A DNA stretch of 64,000 nucleotides from Shewanella kaireitica. GTDB taxonomy: Bacteria > Pseudomonadota > Gammaproteobacteria > Enterobacterales > Shewanellaceae. Under the pieces are notes generated by a model. That model did no database searches. It was given only the letters and a program-made list of their open reading frames with translations, and was not told where the DNA came from. This document shows, one piece after another, positions 17,876-26,633 of this stretch; the first letter of the stretch is position 1; every line of letters begins with the position of its first letter. Location: NCBI RefSeq assembly GCF_023284045.1, contig NZ_JAKIKQ010000014.1, forward strand, positions 62,001-126,000, in the 5' to 3' direction. The translations under genes and the position numbers were made by a program.

Positions 17876-19411
17876 CTAATCTGCATCACAAAGCGCTTTA
17901 CCCGCTTTATAACAACTTGGTTGTCTTGGGCACACAGCGCCTCTTGAACAAATAAGCCGAGCTTCATTGTCTATGCCGCGTTCTATCCAATTAATGTTAA
18001 GGATTTTTGCCACGCTTAAAAGGTTTTGTTTAATATGTTTTGGCATTTCAACTGAACCACTATTTTCGGCACAGATCTGTTTTAGTTCGGTGGCAATAGA
18101 TCCTGAATCCCCCCCTTGAGCATCGATTGCTGGGTTGAGATCGATTCCCGCGCAAAGCACGTGATTATTTCCTGCCATATCTTCTACTTTCACCGATTCA
18201 CAACAGTAGATCCGTGGTTCTTCAGCAACTTCTAAAATAGATATTTGAGCTGATGTACCAACTTTGGGTTCATTGATCATTCTAAACACAGCCCAATGCT
18301 GACAGGGGTCTTCAACCACTCGCATATTGCCCCAGGGAAGAGGAATGCCGTTACCGCGATAAACTGCTTTCAATTTGCCGGGTGCGTAGGCATCAAAGTA
18401 ATGCCAGTGGGGGTATGGAGAAACGACGGTCATTCGGCGCATTGCAACCGATGCCGACACACCAACCGCTTTGTTGACATTTATTTCATAGCCGTGCCTG
18501 TCTAGTAATTGTCTGAACGGCACTTTTGGACAAAGCAGTGCCCCAGCAAAAAAGCTAGACTCGAAATCACGCCATGCGTGCAAAATATCTTGGGCATTCA
18601 AAGTCGATGATGCGGGAGTTGTTAACTCATCGTGGGCCGCGGTATGTCTTCTTCCGGCTGTTAACACGCACTTTAAACCGTCTTTATTGTGTAAGACGCA
18701 GTGACCAATATGCACCGCAAGGTCATATTTGAGTCTTGTTGGAAACGATTTGAGCATCTTGTTGAGATAGATAGTTGATGGCGGCTCAAAGAACGAAGTC
18801 ACCACATGGGCGGTACTGACTCCCATCTCATCTTCTACTTCTTGCGGGGTTCTATCGACCCATTTCAGCTTTAATCCAAGTGATTTGGCAATATCTTTCA
18901 AGTCATCTAATGCCAAAGGAAGCCGTTTCTGACCAACTTCTTCTGCGGCGCGTTCAAGATCTGGAAAGTGGTTTTGATGGTGTTCTTGGTGTGCGCGGAT
19001 CAATAAATGGGCAAATTCTCGACCGGTTGTCCCGGTTTGCGACAGCATTTCGGGTATGGCAATCTGTAAAATATCACTCGAAAACAGAAAACTTGGCTCT
19101 AAAGCCATGCCACTTATTCCACCGCGGCGACCTTTTTCTGGTGTTATTGCGTTGTCTTCTGGCACGTCATCAAGAAACCAATCAACCTCTTTTTGAAACA
19201 CTGCAGCAATCACCGTCAGCATACCAGCACTAGGAACTCGTTTACCCCGTTCAATCATCGAAAGGTAAGATACAGAGGGGGCTGACTCAGGATCGACACG
19301 CACACAGCGGGCTGAAAGATCTTCCATTGTAAGGTGGTTTCTCTTACGCAAATTTCTAATCTTGGTACCGAGAAAATGTGACTTTCTGATCAGGCTCTGA
19401 TTACTTTTCAT
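17876..19411 (-). CDS. ScfR/RamB-like XRE regulator (DUF3612-type)
   Basis: 511-residue transcriptional regulator. It has an N-terminal XRE helix-turn-helix (about 13-75: IRNLRKRNHLTMEDLSARC, SYLSMIERGKRVPSAGML), a central IrrE/ImmA-like domain, a C-terminal sensor, and a cysteine-rich tail (CSRGAVCPRQPSCY). The zinc-peptidase motif of the IrrE-like region is degenerate: VHIGHCVLH stands where HExGH is expected, so it is probably a ligand sensor rather than a protease. Relatives such as RamB control glyoxylate-shunt or propionate genes. That fits the divergent neighbour, which matches a malate synthase G domain. Three phased repeats directly in front of its start codon suggest autoregulation. 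Confidence 0.85.
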   Translation of the reverse strand: MKSNQSLIRKSHFLGTKIRNLRKRNHLTMEDLSARCVRVDPESAPSVSYLSMIERGKRVPSAGMLTVIAAVFQKEVDWFLDDVPEDNAITPEKGRRGGISGMALEPSFLFSSDILQIAIPEMLSQTGTTGREFAHLLIRAHQEHHQNHFPDLERAAEEVGQKRLPLALDDLKDIAKSLGLKLKWVDRTPQEVEDEMGVSTAHVVTSFFEPPSTIYLNKMLKSFPTRLKYDLAVHIGHCVLHNKDGLKCVLTAGRRHTAAHDELTTPASSTLNAQDILHAWRDFESSFFAGALLCPKVPFRQLLDRHGYEINVNKAVGVSASVAMRRMTVVSPYPHWHYFDAYAPGKLKAVYRGNGIPLPWGNMRVVEDPCQHWAVFRMINEPKVGTSAQISILEVAEEPRIYCCESVKVEDMAGNNHVLCAGIDLNPAIDAQGGDSGSIATELKQICAENSGSVEMPKHIKQNLLSVAKILNINWIERGIDNEARLICSRGAVCPRQPSCYKAGKALCDAD

Positions 19412-19450
19412 ATTGTAAAATTCACATTGTAAAATTTTTATTGTGAAATT
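19412..19450. promoter_or_regulatory. Three phased direct repeats ATTGTRAAATT, probable operator
   Basis: The 11-mer ATTGTAAAATT starts at 19412 and 19426 and its variant ATTGTGAAATT starts at 19440, an exact 14-bp period. The first copy abuts the start codon of the XRE regulator, so the array covers that gene's 5' leader and faces the divergent malate-synthase-domain gene. The likely binder is the XRE regulator itself. Confidence 0.6.
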
Positions 19451-19567
19451 GTAGCGATTTTTACACTAGACTACAAATCAAGCAGTCAGGAAATAAACAG
19501 TTTTTTGAAAGCTTTCAAAGCAAGTAACGGTGAGTGACCTATTTTAGGAACGAATGAGGACAGGACA

Positions 19568-20080
19568 ATGGATATATCAACAATCAATAACACTGCAAAC
19601 AACCACGAGAATAATGTATATATTGGTTCGGATTTTGTTGATGTGAATGTTGTCCGTCAGGCAGCAAATGATACCTCAACACCTTGTGCCAAAATATTTT
19701 TGGATGACAAGTTTCCGCTATCTAAAGGATCGCACAAGGATGCTTGCAGCTATGTTGTCTACTACCAACAACTGCTAGTGTTTATGAAAGACGGTAGCCA
19801 AACGGGCTTACGTTGCCCTAAACAGTTTGTGGCGCTTAACGGTCATAAGAGTGAGCCTACCGCAATATTGCTTAAAGATAATGGCGTGCATGTGGAGCTA
19901 ACTTTTGATAGACAAAGTGAAAAGGGCGCAGAAGATTGTGCCAACATTGAGGATATTCTAGTTGAAGGTCACCAGTACTGGATAAGCCTGGTCAATGTTG
20001 AAAATACTGTGGTTGCCTCATCGGTACTCGATCAAGAGTTTACCGCGAAAGATGGTAGCGACTACCAGCTAAAGCGCTAA
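19568..20080 (+). CDS. Standalone malate synthase G alpha/beta insertion-domain protein
   Basis: 170 residues, too short for any malate synthase (GlcB is over 700). From about residue 44 it matches, from my memory of E. coli GlcB, only the alpha/beta insertion domain: FLDDKFPL, GLRCPKQFVALNG, PTAILLKDNGVHVELTFD, and FTAKDGSDYQL near the C-terminus against GlcB YTAADGSEISL. The barrel catalytic residues are absent: the GlcB stretch with DCEDSVAAVDAEDK is replaced by VNVENTVVASS. It cannot be an active synthase. It has its own Shine-Dalgarno (GAGGA) and ends before a strong terminator. It is divergent from the RamB-like regulator. A ligand-binding or decoy role is inference. Confidence 0.75.
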   Translation: MDISTINNTANNHENNVYIGSDFVDVNVVRQAANDTSTPCAKIFLDDKFPLSKGSHKDACSYVVYYQQLLVFMKDGSQTGLRCPKQFVALNGHKSEPTAILLKDNGVHVELTFDRQSEKGAEDCANIEDILVEGHQYWISLVNVENTVVASSVLDQEFTAKDGSDYQLKR

Positions 20081-20105
20081 AACTTGCTAAGAAAGTAAGT
20101 AAAAG

Positions 20106-20131
20106 AAAAAGCCCTTAATTAAGGGCTTTTT
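20106..20131. terminator. Bidirectional intrinsic terminator
   Basis: Perfect 26-bp palindrome built on AAAGCCCTTAATTAAGGGC with A- and T-runs on either side. It serves the plus-strand malate-synthase-domain gene and the minus-strand GH97 gene. Confidence 0.9.
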
Positions 20132-20163
20132 TCAGTTTATGCCATAGAAAAGGCGAGTTTTTT

Positions 20164-22293
20164 CTAATCAACAGCCTTAAAACGAATTGCGGTTCCGCCG
20201 CTTGAAGCAAGCTTTAGTGTGAGTATATCTGCAGCGTTTACTAGTTTGGTCTCGATGACATAGTCATAAGGATTATTTTGCCAGTTAGCGCCTTTACCAT
20301 CACGGTAGATCTGCGCCTCGTAACGCATTCCTTGGGTTAAAAAATCAAGTTTTACTTCAATTTCTCTGGCGTTGTCGTCGGTAATTGCACCTAGGTACCA
20401 ATCTTTGCCGTCACTTTTTCCAGCTCGTTCTTGTCGCGCAAATACCACATACTCGCCAACTTCACCTGCCAAGGCGATACTTTGATGCCAATCGGTGGGT
20501 ACATCTTTGATGAACTGAAACGCATCTTGGCGTTCAAGGTAGTTTCTAGGAAGATCCGCTGCCATCTGAATAGGGCTATAAAGTACGACATACAGAGCGA
20601 GTTGCTTGGTTAAAGTGGTTTGTACTCGATTAATCGCATCAAGCCCTTTTGGGGCAAGGTCGAATATACCTGGGGTGAAATCCATTGGCCCAGCTAACAT
20701 GCGGGTAAAGGCAAGCGTTGTGGTGTGTGCCGGATTGTTCGGCGGTGTGCCCCAGGCGTTAAACTCTTGTCCACGGGCACCTTCACGAGAAATCCAGTTT
20801 GGATAGGTACGGCGTAATCCGGTATCTTTTATCGGTTCGTGAGTGTTAATACTGAGCTGACGTTTAGCTGCCTCCTGAACGCTATATAGATATTCGTTTG
20901 CCATAAATTGACCATCATGCCATTCATGGCGAGTAATACCGTTTTCATCTATACGCTTAATATCGCCGCCATCAGCGACATAGCCAGTCTTTATCTGGCT
21001 GACGCCATGCTGTTGGTAAAGATCGTAGGCGTCTTGCATCTGATTTCGGTAGTTTGTCACTGAGCCAGAGGTTTCGTGATGGCCAATTAGCTTAACCCCT
21101 TTTTGGCTGCCGTAATGACTCACCGCATCAAGGTTAAAATCGGAGTAGGCTTGAGTAAAACTGAACACGTCACCATTATGGAACCAGCTGCCATCCCAAC
21201 CTAGATTCCAGCCTTCTACTAACACACCATCGAAGCCATTATTCGCTGCAAAATCCATATAACGCTTGGTTTCGCTGGTGGTGGCGCCGTGCTTTTCACC
21301 TGAGCCCCAAGTATTCTCATTAAGGTGCATCCCCCACCAAATACCGACATATTTCCCTGGCTTTACCCAGCTTACATCGCCAAGTTTATTGGGTTCATTC
21401 AAATTCAGAATTAAATGCGAATTTAGTAAACCTGCAGCGTCGTCGCTTATCTGGATGGTACGCCATGGAGAGAAGAAGCCGGCTTGAGTTTTGACTAAAC
21501 TGCCGTCTGACCAGGGAGTGAGATCAGCTTTTAGTTTACCGCTACGACGCTGATTTAGGGTCATCGAAGCGTAGTCAACAAGTGCCGCTTCGTGAATGCT
21601 CATGTGCACACCTGAATTAAGCCTAAAAGTAAAAGGGGTGTGTACATTAGTCACTTTGTCTAAAGCGCTGTTGCTGTATAGGTACTCATAACGATTCCAG
21701 CCTCGGGCAGGGATCCACCAGGCTTGCGCTTTTTCGGGCTGTGGAACTGAAAATTCGGTCAACTCATTGGTGATGGTTAATTGGCTTAGCTCTGCTTGTT
21801 TTGGCAGCTCATATCGAAAGCCGATACCGTCATCATAGGCTTTAAAATGCAATTTAAGCTTATATTCGCCATTGCTTAGGGTGATGTTAGCTTGGTTGTA
21901 ATTATCTTCTATCCATTCTTGCTCGCCCCATGGCTGCTGCCAACGATTTTGAGTGTTGCTTAGTTTGCTTTGCTCAATGGTAAAGCCTTTTGAAAATTCC
22001 CCTAAAGACTGAAAAACTAGCCCAAGGCGAGAGTCAGAGATGACCTTTTTTCCATGAAACTCAACGTTATATTCTGGCTGGCCATTGTCATCAAAAATAG
22101 AGATCACTATTTGTTTGTCGGGAGAGGTTACTGAAACCGTTTTAGCCACTGCGACATTGCTAAACGCCGTACCTAGTATAATTGAAGTGATGGCGGCCAA
22201 TTTAGATAATGAATGCTTTTTAGCGTTAAAGTCGTGTTTATGTGTTGAGGCGTCATCATCGTGTGAAAGTGGTGCGAGGTGCTGTGAGTTCAT
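20164..22293 (-). CDS. GH97 alpha-glucosidase (SusB-like)
   Basis: 709-residue GH97 glycosidase, probably periplasmic. A hydrophobic segment at about 31-51 ending in VAVA follows an unusually long polar N-terminus (about 28 residues with several His and Asp). The N-terminal beta-sandwich begins SVTSPDKQIVISI. The catalytic barrel has GFDGVLVEGWNLGWDG, KTGYVADGGD and NTHEPIKDTGLRRTYPNW with SREGARGQEF, which carry the calcium and catalytic carboxylates of the inverting SusB branch. The start ATG has AAGGA upstream. It has its own promoter region with a LacI-type site about 95 bases upstream. It hydrolyses maltodextrins to glucose in the periplasm. Confidence 0.93.
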   Translation of the reverse strand: MNSQHLAPLSHDDDASTHKHDFNAKKHSLSKLAAITSIILGTAFSNVAVAKTVSVTSPDKQIVISIFDDNGQPEYNVEFHGKKVISDSRLGLVFQSLGEFSKGFTIEQSKLSNTQNRWQQPWGEQEWIEDNYNQANITLSNGEYKLKLHFKAYDDGIGFRYELPKQAELSQLTITNELTEFSVPQPEKAQAWWIPARGWNRYEYLYSNSALDKVTNVHTPFTFRLNSGVHMSIHEAALVDYASMTLNQRRSGKLKADLTPWSDGSLVKTQAGFFSPWRTIQISDDAAGLLNSHLILNLNEPNKLGDVSWVKPGKYVGIWWGMHLNENTWGSGEKHGATTSETKRYMDFAANNGFDGVLVEGWNLGWDGSWFHNGDVFSFTQAYSDFNLDAVSHYGSQKGVKLIGHHETSGSVTNYRNQMQDAYDLYQQHGVSQIKTGYVADGGDIKRIDENGITRHEWHDGQFMANEYLYSVQEAAKRQLSINTHEPIKDTGLRRTYPNWISREGARGQEFNAWGTPPNNPAHTTTLAFTRMLAGPMDFTPGIFDLAPKGLDAINRVQTTLTKQLALYVVLYSPIQMAADLPRNYLERQDAFQFIKDVPTDWHQSIALAGEVGEYVVFARQERAGKSDGKDWYLGAITDDNAREIEVKLDFLTQGMRYEAQIYRDGKGANWQNNPYDYVIETKLVNAADILTLKLASSGGTAIRFKAVD

Positions 22294-22387
22294 GGTGCCA
22301 TCCTTGTGTCTAATTTATTGTTATATTTTTATTGTAATCGCGGTGTTGTTAGCATACTAAGTTGAACCTTAAACCAGCTGCAATGGC

Positions 22388-22403
22388 TTGCATACGTATT
22401 CAA
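22388..22403. promoter_or_regulatory. LacI-type operator upstream of the GH97 gene
   Basis: TTGCATACGTATTCAA, a 16-bp palindrome with one mismatched pair around the core ATACGTAT at 22392-22399. It is 95 bases before the GH97 start codon. Confidence 0.75.
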
Positions 22404-22457
22404 ATGGAGAAGATAGTTGTAGAGCATTTTGGTTAAGTTTAGCTTTCAGATAAATAA

Positions 22458-22481
22458 CAAAGCCCGTCTATACGGGCTTTG
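22458..22481 (-). terminator. Intrinsic terminator after the GH13 amylase gene
   Basis: 10-bp stem CAAAGCCCGT/ACGGGCTTTG with loop CTAT, 32 bases past the stop of the amylase gene. It separates the receptor-amylase unit from the GH97 gene. Confidence 0.85.
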
Positions 22482-22512
22482 TATTACTTTTTATTGGTAT
22501 GGATATTGGTAT

Positions 22513-24579
22513 TTATTGATGATTAAGCATCAGTACTTTTGACTCATTAGGCTCAAGGGTCAAAGCGACGGCTCCCTTATGATCGTCAACTGTCAGTGTG
22601 TACTCTCGGGCGCTTAATGACTTTTGAGGTTCATTTAAAAGGTCCACCAGCGCTATTTGCTTGGCGTTAATCTTCCACTTCGAGATGAGTGAATGCGGTA
22701 GTTGTAAGGTAAACATCTTACTGTGTTGCTGGCTAAAGTTACTCACGATAATCAGTTGCTGCTCAGCATTGTATCGACTAAATGCAAATGTTTGCTCATC
22801 ATAGCCAATCACTTTGTTTGCGCGGTTAAAACTATCGAGTTCGATATACTCACCTGTTAGTGCCGACGCGCTATGGCTTAGGTTGAGCAGCTTTGTGTAA
22901 TATCGTCTAAGTTCAAGTTCTTTTGCCGTTGATTGCCCGCCATCAAATTTGCCGTTGTTCATGTAGCGCTGATGGGCTGGAACACCGATATAATCGAAAA
23001 TACTGGTACGGGTAGGACTACCAAAACCTGCTTTCTCTGCTGCTTTTTCACCAACATCTTGTCCGAAATAAATAAGAGTAGGGGCGGAGCTTATGGTAGT
23101 TGAAACAACCATAGCGGGCAGTGCGGCAAAAGCATCATCAGCAAAATCGGCACTGGCAATCCTTTGCTCATCATGGTTTTCCAAAAAATGCAGCATGTTT
23201 GATGAGATATCACTGACTAAGGCTTGTTTCTCTGCGATAGCGGCTGTGCTTTCTTGCCCTTGAATAATGGCTTTTAGCGTATCGTACATATCCACTTTGT
23301 CGTACAAATAGTCCATTTTACCAAGTTGGATATAGTCTCGATAAAGCGCAGGGTTATAGACTTCGGCCAATAAAAACGCTTCAGGATTGGTGTGTTTAAT
23401 ATTTGCGTTTAGATAACTCCAAAATGCCACCGGCACCATCTCTGCCATGTCATAACGAAAACCATCGACACCCTGGGCTAGCCAAAATTGAGTGATTTGT
23501 TTGAATTTTACCCATGAGTCGGGAATGCGCTTGTCTTCAAAAGGCAGTGCTTTATCTTCAGTTTCTATTGTTAACCAATGCTGATAGTGGACGTTAGCGT
23601 CTTGACTTGCAAGTGAAGAAGGCAGGCTAGGGAAGTCGTAACTGCCGTCTGGTTTTACGCCATAATTGATTTTCACGGTTTCGTACCAGTCATTTGCATC
23701 CGGCTGCGCTGCGCGAGAGCCATTGCCGGTCCACTTAGCGGGGAATTCTGCAAATTTACTATCGGAAAGGGGATGAGCCTCTCCTCCTAGCGGTGCATTA
23801 TCGTGTGCTAACTGAGGGACTTTGAAAGCTCTTGCTGTTATCTCATTGCCAATATCGTCTACCACATAGTAGAAGTTATTATGTCTTTTATAACTTGTAC
23901 TGGTGTCATCATTAACGCCGAAGCTACTAACGCCATGCTGGGTATAATTAGATTGATAAGCTCTAGCAACATGGTTTGGCACAATGTCGATTACTACCTT
24001 CATGCCGTTTTCATGGGTGCGTTTGATTAAGTCTTTAAACTCTTGCCGCCTGTTCTCTACATTATCAGCAAGATCTGGGTTCACATTGTAGTAATCTTTT
24101 ACAGCATAAGGCGAACCTGCGCGTCCTTTAACGACATCTGGGTCATCGTCGCTAATACCGTAGGCTTTATAGTCAGCAACCAAAGCATGATGGGGAACGC
24201 CGGTATACCAAATGTGGGTAGCTCCGAGGGCTTTAATACTTTGCAATGCAGTATTATCAAAATCACTAAACTTGCCAACGCCGTTTTGCTGTTGTGTTCC
24301 CCATGGTTGATTGTTGGTGTTTTTGTTGCCAAACAAGCGCGTGAAGACTTGATAAACCACCGGCTTTACTTGTTTATGCGTCGAAACAGTGCTTTTGTTT
24401 GCAGGTGCTTTTTCTGCAGTGTTTACGTCGCTATTCTTTGATGATTCTGTGCAACCGGTTGCAAAAAACGCAGGTAAGACAAGACTGACTATTAACGCGC
24501 TTTTTGATATCTTTAGTTTGCTCTTTTCAACAGTATTGTTAATTCCACATACATCAACTAACTTTGTTTTAAACGTCAT
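22513..24579 (-). CDS. GH13 alpha-amylase lipoprotein
   Basis: 688 residues. The signal peptide ends in lipobox FATGC (C43), so this is an envelope lipoprotein. The GH13 conserved regions are present: I VVIDIVPNH, II GFRYDMAEM (nucleophile Asp), III LLAEVY (acid/base Glu) and IV FLENHDEQR, followed by a C-terminal beta domain. It cleaves internal alpha-1,4 bonds of starch or long maltodextrins. It is the third gene of the TonB receptor-GH13-GH13 run, 40 bases after the previous gene, and ends before a terminator. Confidence 0.93.
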   Translation of the reverse strand: MTFKTKLVDVCGINNTVEKSKLKISKSALIVSLVLPAFFATGCTESSKNSDVNTAEKAPANKSTVSTHKQVKPVVYQVFTRLFGNKNTNNQPWGTQQQNGVGKFSDFDNTALQSIKALGATHIWYTGVPHHALVADYKAYGISDDDPDVVKGRAGSPYAVKDYYNVNPDLADNVENRRQEFKDLIKRTHENGMKVVIDIVPNHVARAYQSNYTQHGVSSFGVNDDTSTSYKRHNNFYYVVDDIGNEITARAFKVPQLAHDNAPLGGEAHPLSDSKFAEFPAKWTGNGSRAAQPDANDWYETVKINYGVKPDGSYDFPSLPSSLASQDANVHYQHWLTIETEDKALPFEDKRIPDSWVKFKQITQFWLAQGVDGFRYDMAEMVPVAFWSYLNANIKHTNPEAFLLAEVYNPALYRDYIQLGKMDYLYDKVDMYDTLKAIIQGQESTAAIAEKQALVSDISSNMLHFLENHDEQRIASADFADDAFAALPAMVVSTTISSAPTLIYFGQDVGEKAAEKAGFGSPTRTSIFDYIGVPAHQRYMNNGKFDGGQSTAKELELRRYYTKLLNLSHSASALTGEYIELDSFNRANKVIGYDEQTFAFSRYNAEQQLIIVSNFSQQHSKMFTLQLPHSLISKWKINAKQIALVDLLNEPQKSLSAREYTLTVDDHKGAVALTLEPNESKVLMLNHQ

Positions 24580-24619
24580 GAAATCTAACCCTATTCATTG
24601 ATTTAGTTGTTCTTATTGA

Positions 24620-26551
24620 TTAGTTTAGGCTTAGTACTAACACCGAGTTTGCAGGGCTTTTTAAGCTATGTAAGATATTTTGCGATTGACCTGTTATCAC
24701 ATCGGTTGCGGTTGAAAAGTCTTTCAACTGTGTTTTGAATCTTTCACTATCTAGAGTTATCAGCTCATCGTTCTTGTTCATCACGACCATCACCGTTTCT
24801 GTCTTATCCGCTCTAAAGTAAACATAAACGCCGTTTTCTGGTACGTAATGAATCAGCTTACCGTTAGCAATGGCTGATGAGCCTTTTCTAAAATTGAGTA
24901 ATGTACTTACAAAATGTTGGGCGTCCAACTGCTGCGAGGTTAATCCCTGTTGGGTCATCGCATTGCTAGCGTCGGATGACCAACCACCGGGAAAGTCAGC
25001 TCTTACTGCACCGTCGTGGCGACCCTCTACCGGGCTTTGCATTAACACTTCAGTGCCGTAAAAAATCTGCGGAATACGATTGGACGTCAATGTGTACGCC
25101 ATTGCCATCTTGTAACGGGATAAATTGTTATCCAAAAGGCTGAATAAACGGTTGGTGTCGTGGTTGCCTTCAAATAACACTAGATTAGTTGGATCTGCAT
25201 AGACCACATCATTTGCCATTATCTCATATAATTCAATAAAACCTTTGTCCCAAGATTCTGGATGATTAAAGGCTTTTAGCATGGTCTCGTAGAGTGGGAA
25301 GTCCATTAGGCTTGGAAGGTAAGAGACATAGCCATCTTGGTTGACTTTTCCCCTCTGCCAATAGGAGACTGTTATGGGATTGGCAGTCCATTCTTCGCCA
25401 ATAATATTAAACTTGGGGTACTCTGCCATAATTGCTTTCGACCATTGGGCCAAAAATGCTTTATCGGCATAGGAGTAGGTATCTTCGCGAATGCCGGATA
25501 AATTGGCGTACTCAACCCACCAGATACTGTTTTGAATCAGGTAAGTTGCTAGTTTTTCATCCGTTTGGTTTAAATCTGGCATGCTATCAACAAACCAGCC
25601 ATCGACGAAGTTGCTCAAATCGCTTGGCGCAGAGTAGGGATCTTGTACTGTAGTACGACGATGAGTGGTAAACGGCAACTTACTGGTATTGATGGGCTGA
25701 TTAGCAGCCAAACCATTGATCCAGGTTTTGCTAGGAATATCTGTCATCCACCAATGGTTAGAGCCGATATGGTTGACGATGATATCTTTGATGATCCCAA
25801 TGCCCCTATCTTTAGCGGCATCACTAAGTTGACGGTAGTCCGCATTACTGCCGAAACGCGGGTCAATCTTGTAGTGATCTGTTGTTGAGTAGCCATGGTA
25901 GGAGTATTGTTGCTGATTATTTTCAAGCAGTGGGTTGACCCAAAGCTGGGTCACACCAAGCTTTTGTAAGTAATCTAGGCTATTAATAATACCTTGTATA
26001 TCACCGCCATGACGACCATCTTTATCTGCTCTATTGACCTTTTCAAGCATTGAGCTGTGATTATCATTTGATGTATCGCCGTTAACGAAGCGATCTGGAG
26101 TAATTAGGTAGATGACATCGCTGTTATCGAAGCCTTGTCGCTGGCTAGAACCAGTACGTCGTTGCTTGATTTGGTAATCAAACTGATGCATTTGAGTCTT
26201 ATTTTTTGTTAGCGACAGAGTGATGGTCTGCGCTTTAGCATCTTTTAGAGATAACTTTATAAATAAATAGTTTGGATTTTCTGTGGTTGATTGCTCAACA
26301 ATATTGATATTGGAACGAGTCAGTAAGGATGCTTGCATTGACGCGATATTGTCGCCGTGAAACATCAGCTCAAGCGTTGGATTGACCATATCCGCCCACC
26401 AGAACTCCGGTTCTACTCTAAGTCGCTCCGTTTTCAATGTTTGCTCTAAGGTTGATGTTGACAGGCTAGCGGCCTGACAATCTTGCATTAAAGCAGTACA
26501 GAAAAGTATCGAAATCGTTGGCGCGCTAAGCCATTTTAGAGATGAGTTCAT
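24620..26551 (-). CDS. GH13 neopullulanase/cyclomaltodextrinase-like enzyme (SusA-like)
   Basis: 643 residues with a signal peptide (about 1-27, ending QAAS) and therefore periplasmic. An N-terminal beta domain (EFWWADMVNPTLELMFHGDNI) of the cyclomaltodextrinase type precedes the barrel. The GH13 regions are I IIKDIIVNHIGSNH, II GIREDTYSYADK, III IIGEEW and IV LFEGNHDTNR. It probably opens cyclodextrins or cuts pullulan and maltodextrins. It follows the TonB receptor by 82 bases, with an intercistronic hairpin that may lower its expression relative to the receptor. Confidence 0.92.
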   Translation of the reverse strand: MNSSLKWLSAPTISILFCTALMQDCQAASLSTSTLEQTLKTERLRVEPEFWWADMVNPTLELMFHGDNIASMQASLLTRSNINIVEQSTTENPNYLFIKLSLKDAKAQTITLSLTKNKTQMHQFDYQIKQRRTGSSQRQGFDNSDVIYLITPDRFVNGDTSNDNHSSMLEKVNRADKDGRHGGDIQGIINSLDYLQKLGVTQLWVNPLLENNQQQYSYHGYSTTDHYKIDPRFGSNADYRQLSDAAKDRGIGIIKDIIVNHIGSNHWWMTDIPSKTWINGLAANQPINTSKLPFTTHRRTTVQDPYSAPSDLSNFVDGWFVDSMPDLNQTDEKLATYLIQNSIWWVEYANLSGIREDTYSYADKAFLAQWSKAIMAEYPKFNIIGEEWTANPITVSYWQRGKVNQDGYVSYLPSLMDFPLYETMLKAFNHPESWDKGFIELYEIMANDVVYADPTNLVLFEGNHDTNRLFSLLDNNLSRYKMAMAYTLTSNRIPQIFYGTEVLMQSPVEGRHDGAVRADFPGGWSSDASNAMTQQGLTSQQLDAQHFVSTLLNFRKGSSAIANGKLIHYVPENGVYVYFRADKTETVMVVMNKNDELITLDSERFKTQLKDFSTATDVITGQSQNILHSLKSPANSVLVLSLN

Positions 26552-26591
26552 TATCAGAGCCTTGTTGCCTATAGAGCCTTTTAAATCAAAA

Positions 26592-26621
26592 AAAGCCTAC
26601 TTCTTTCAAGAAGTAGGCTTT
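26592..26621 (-). terminator. Intercistronic terminator/attenuator after the TonB receptor gene
   Basis: 14-bp perfect stem AAAGCCTACTTCTT/AAGAAGTAGGCTTT with a 2-base loop, followed by a T-run on the minus strand. It lies between the receptor and the downstream GH13 gene, so it likely gives partial termination, with the receptor made in excess. Confidence 0.85.
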
Positions 26622-26633
26622 GGTTAATTAAGA

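Noticed and set aside
19568..20080. Calling this gene a malate synthase enzyme.
   Set aside because: The barrel and its catalytic acid, base and metal residues are absent; only the insertion domain is present.
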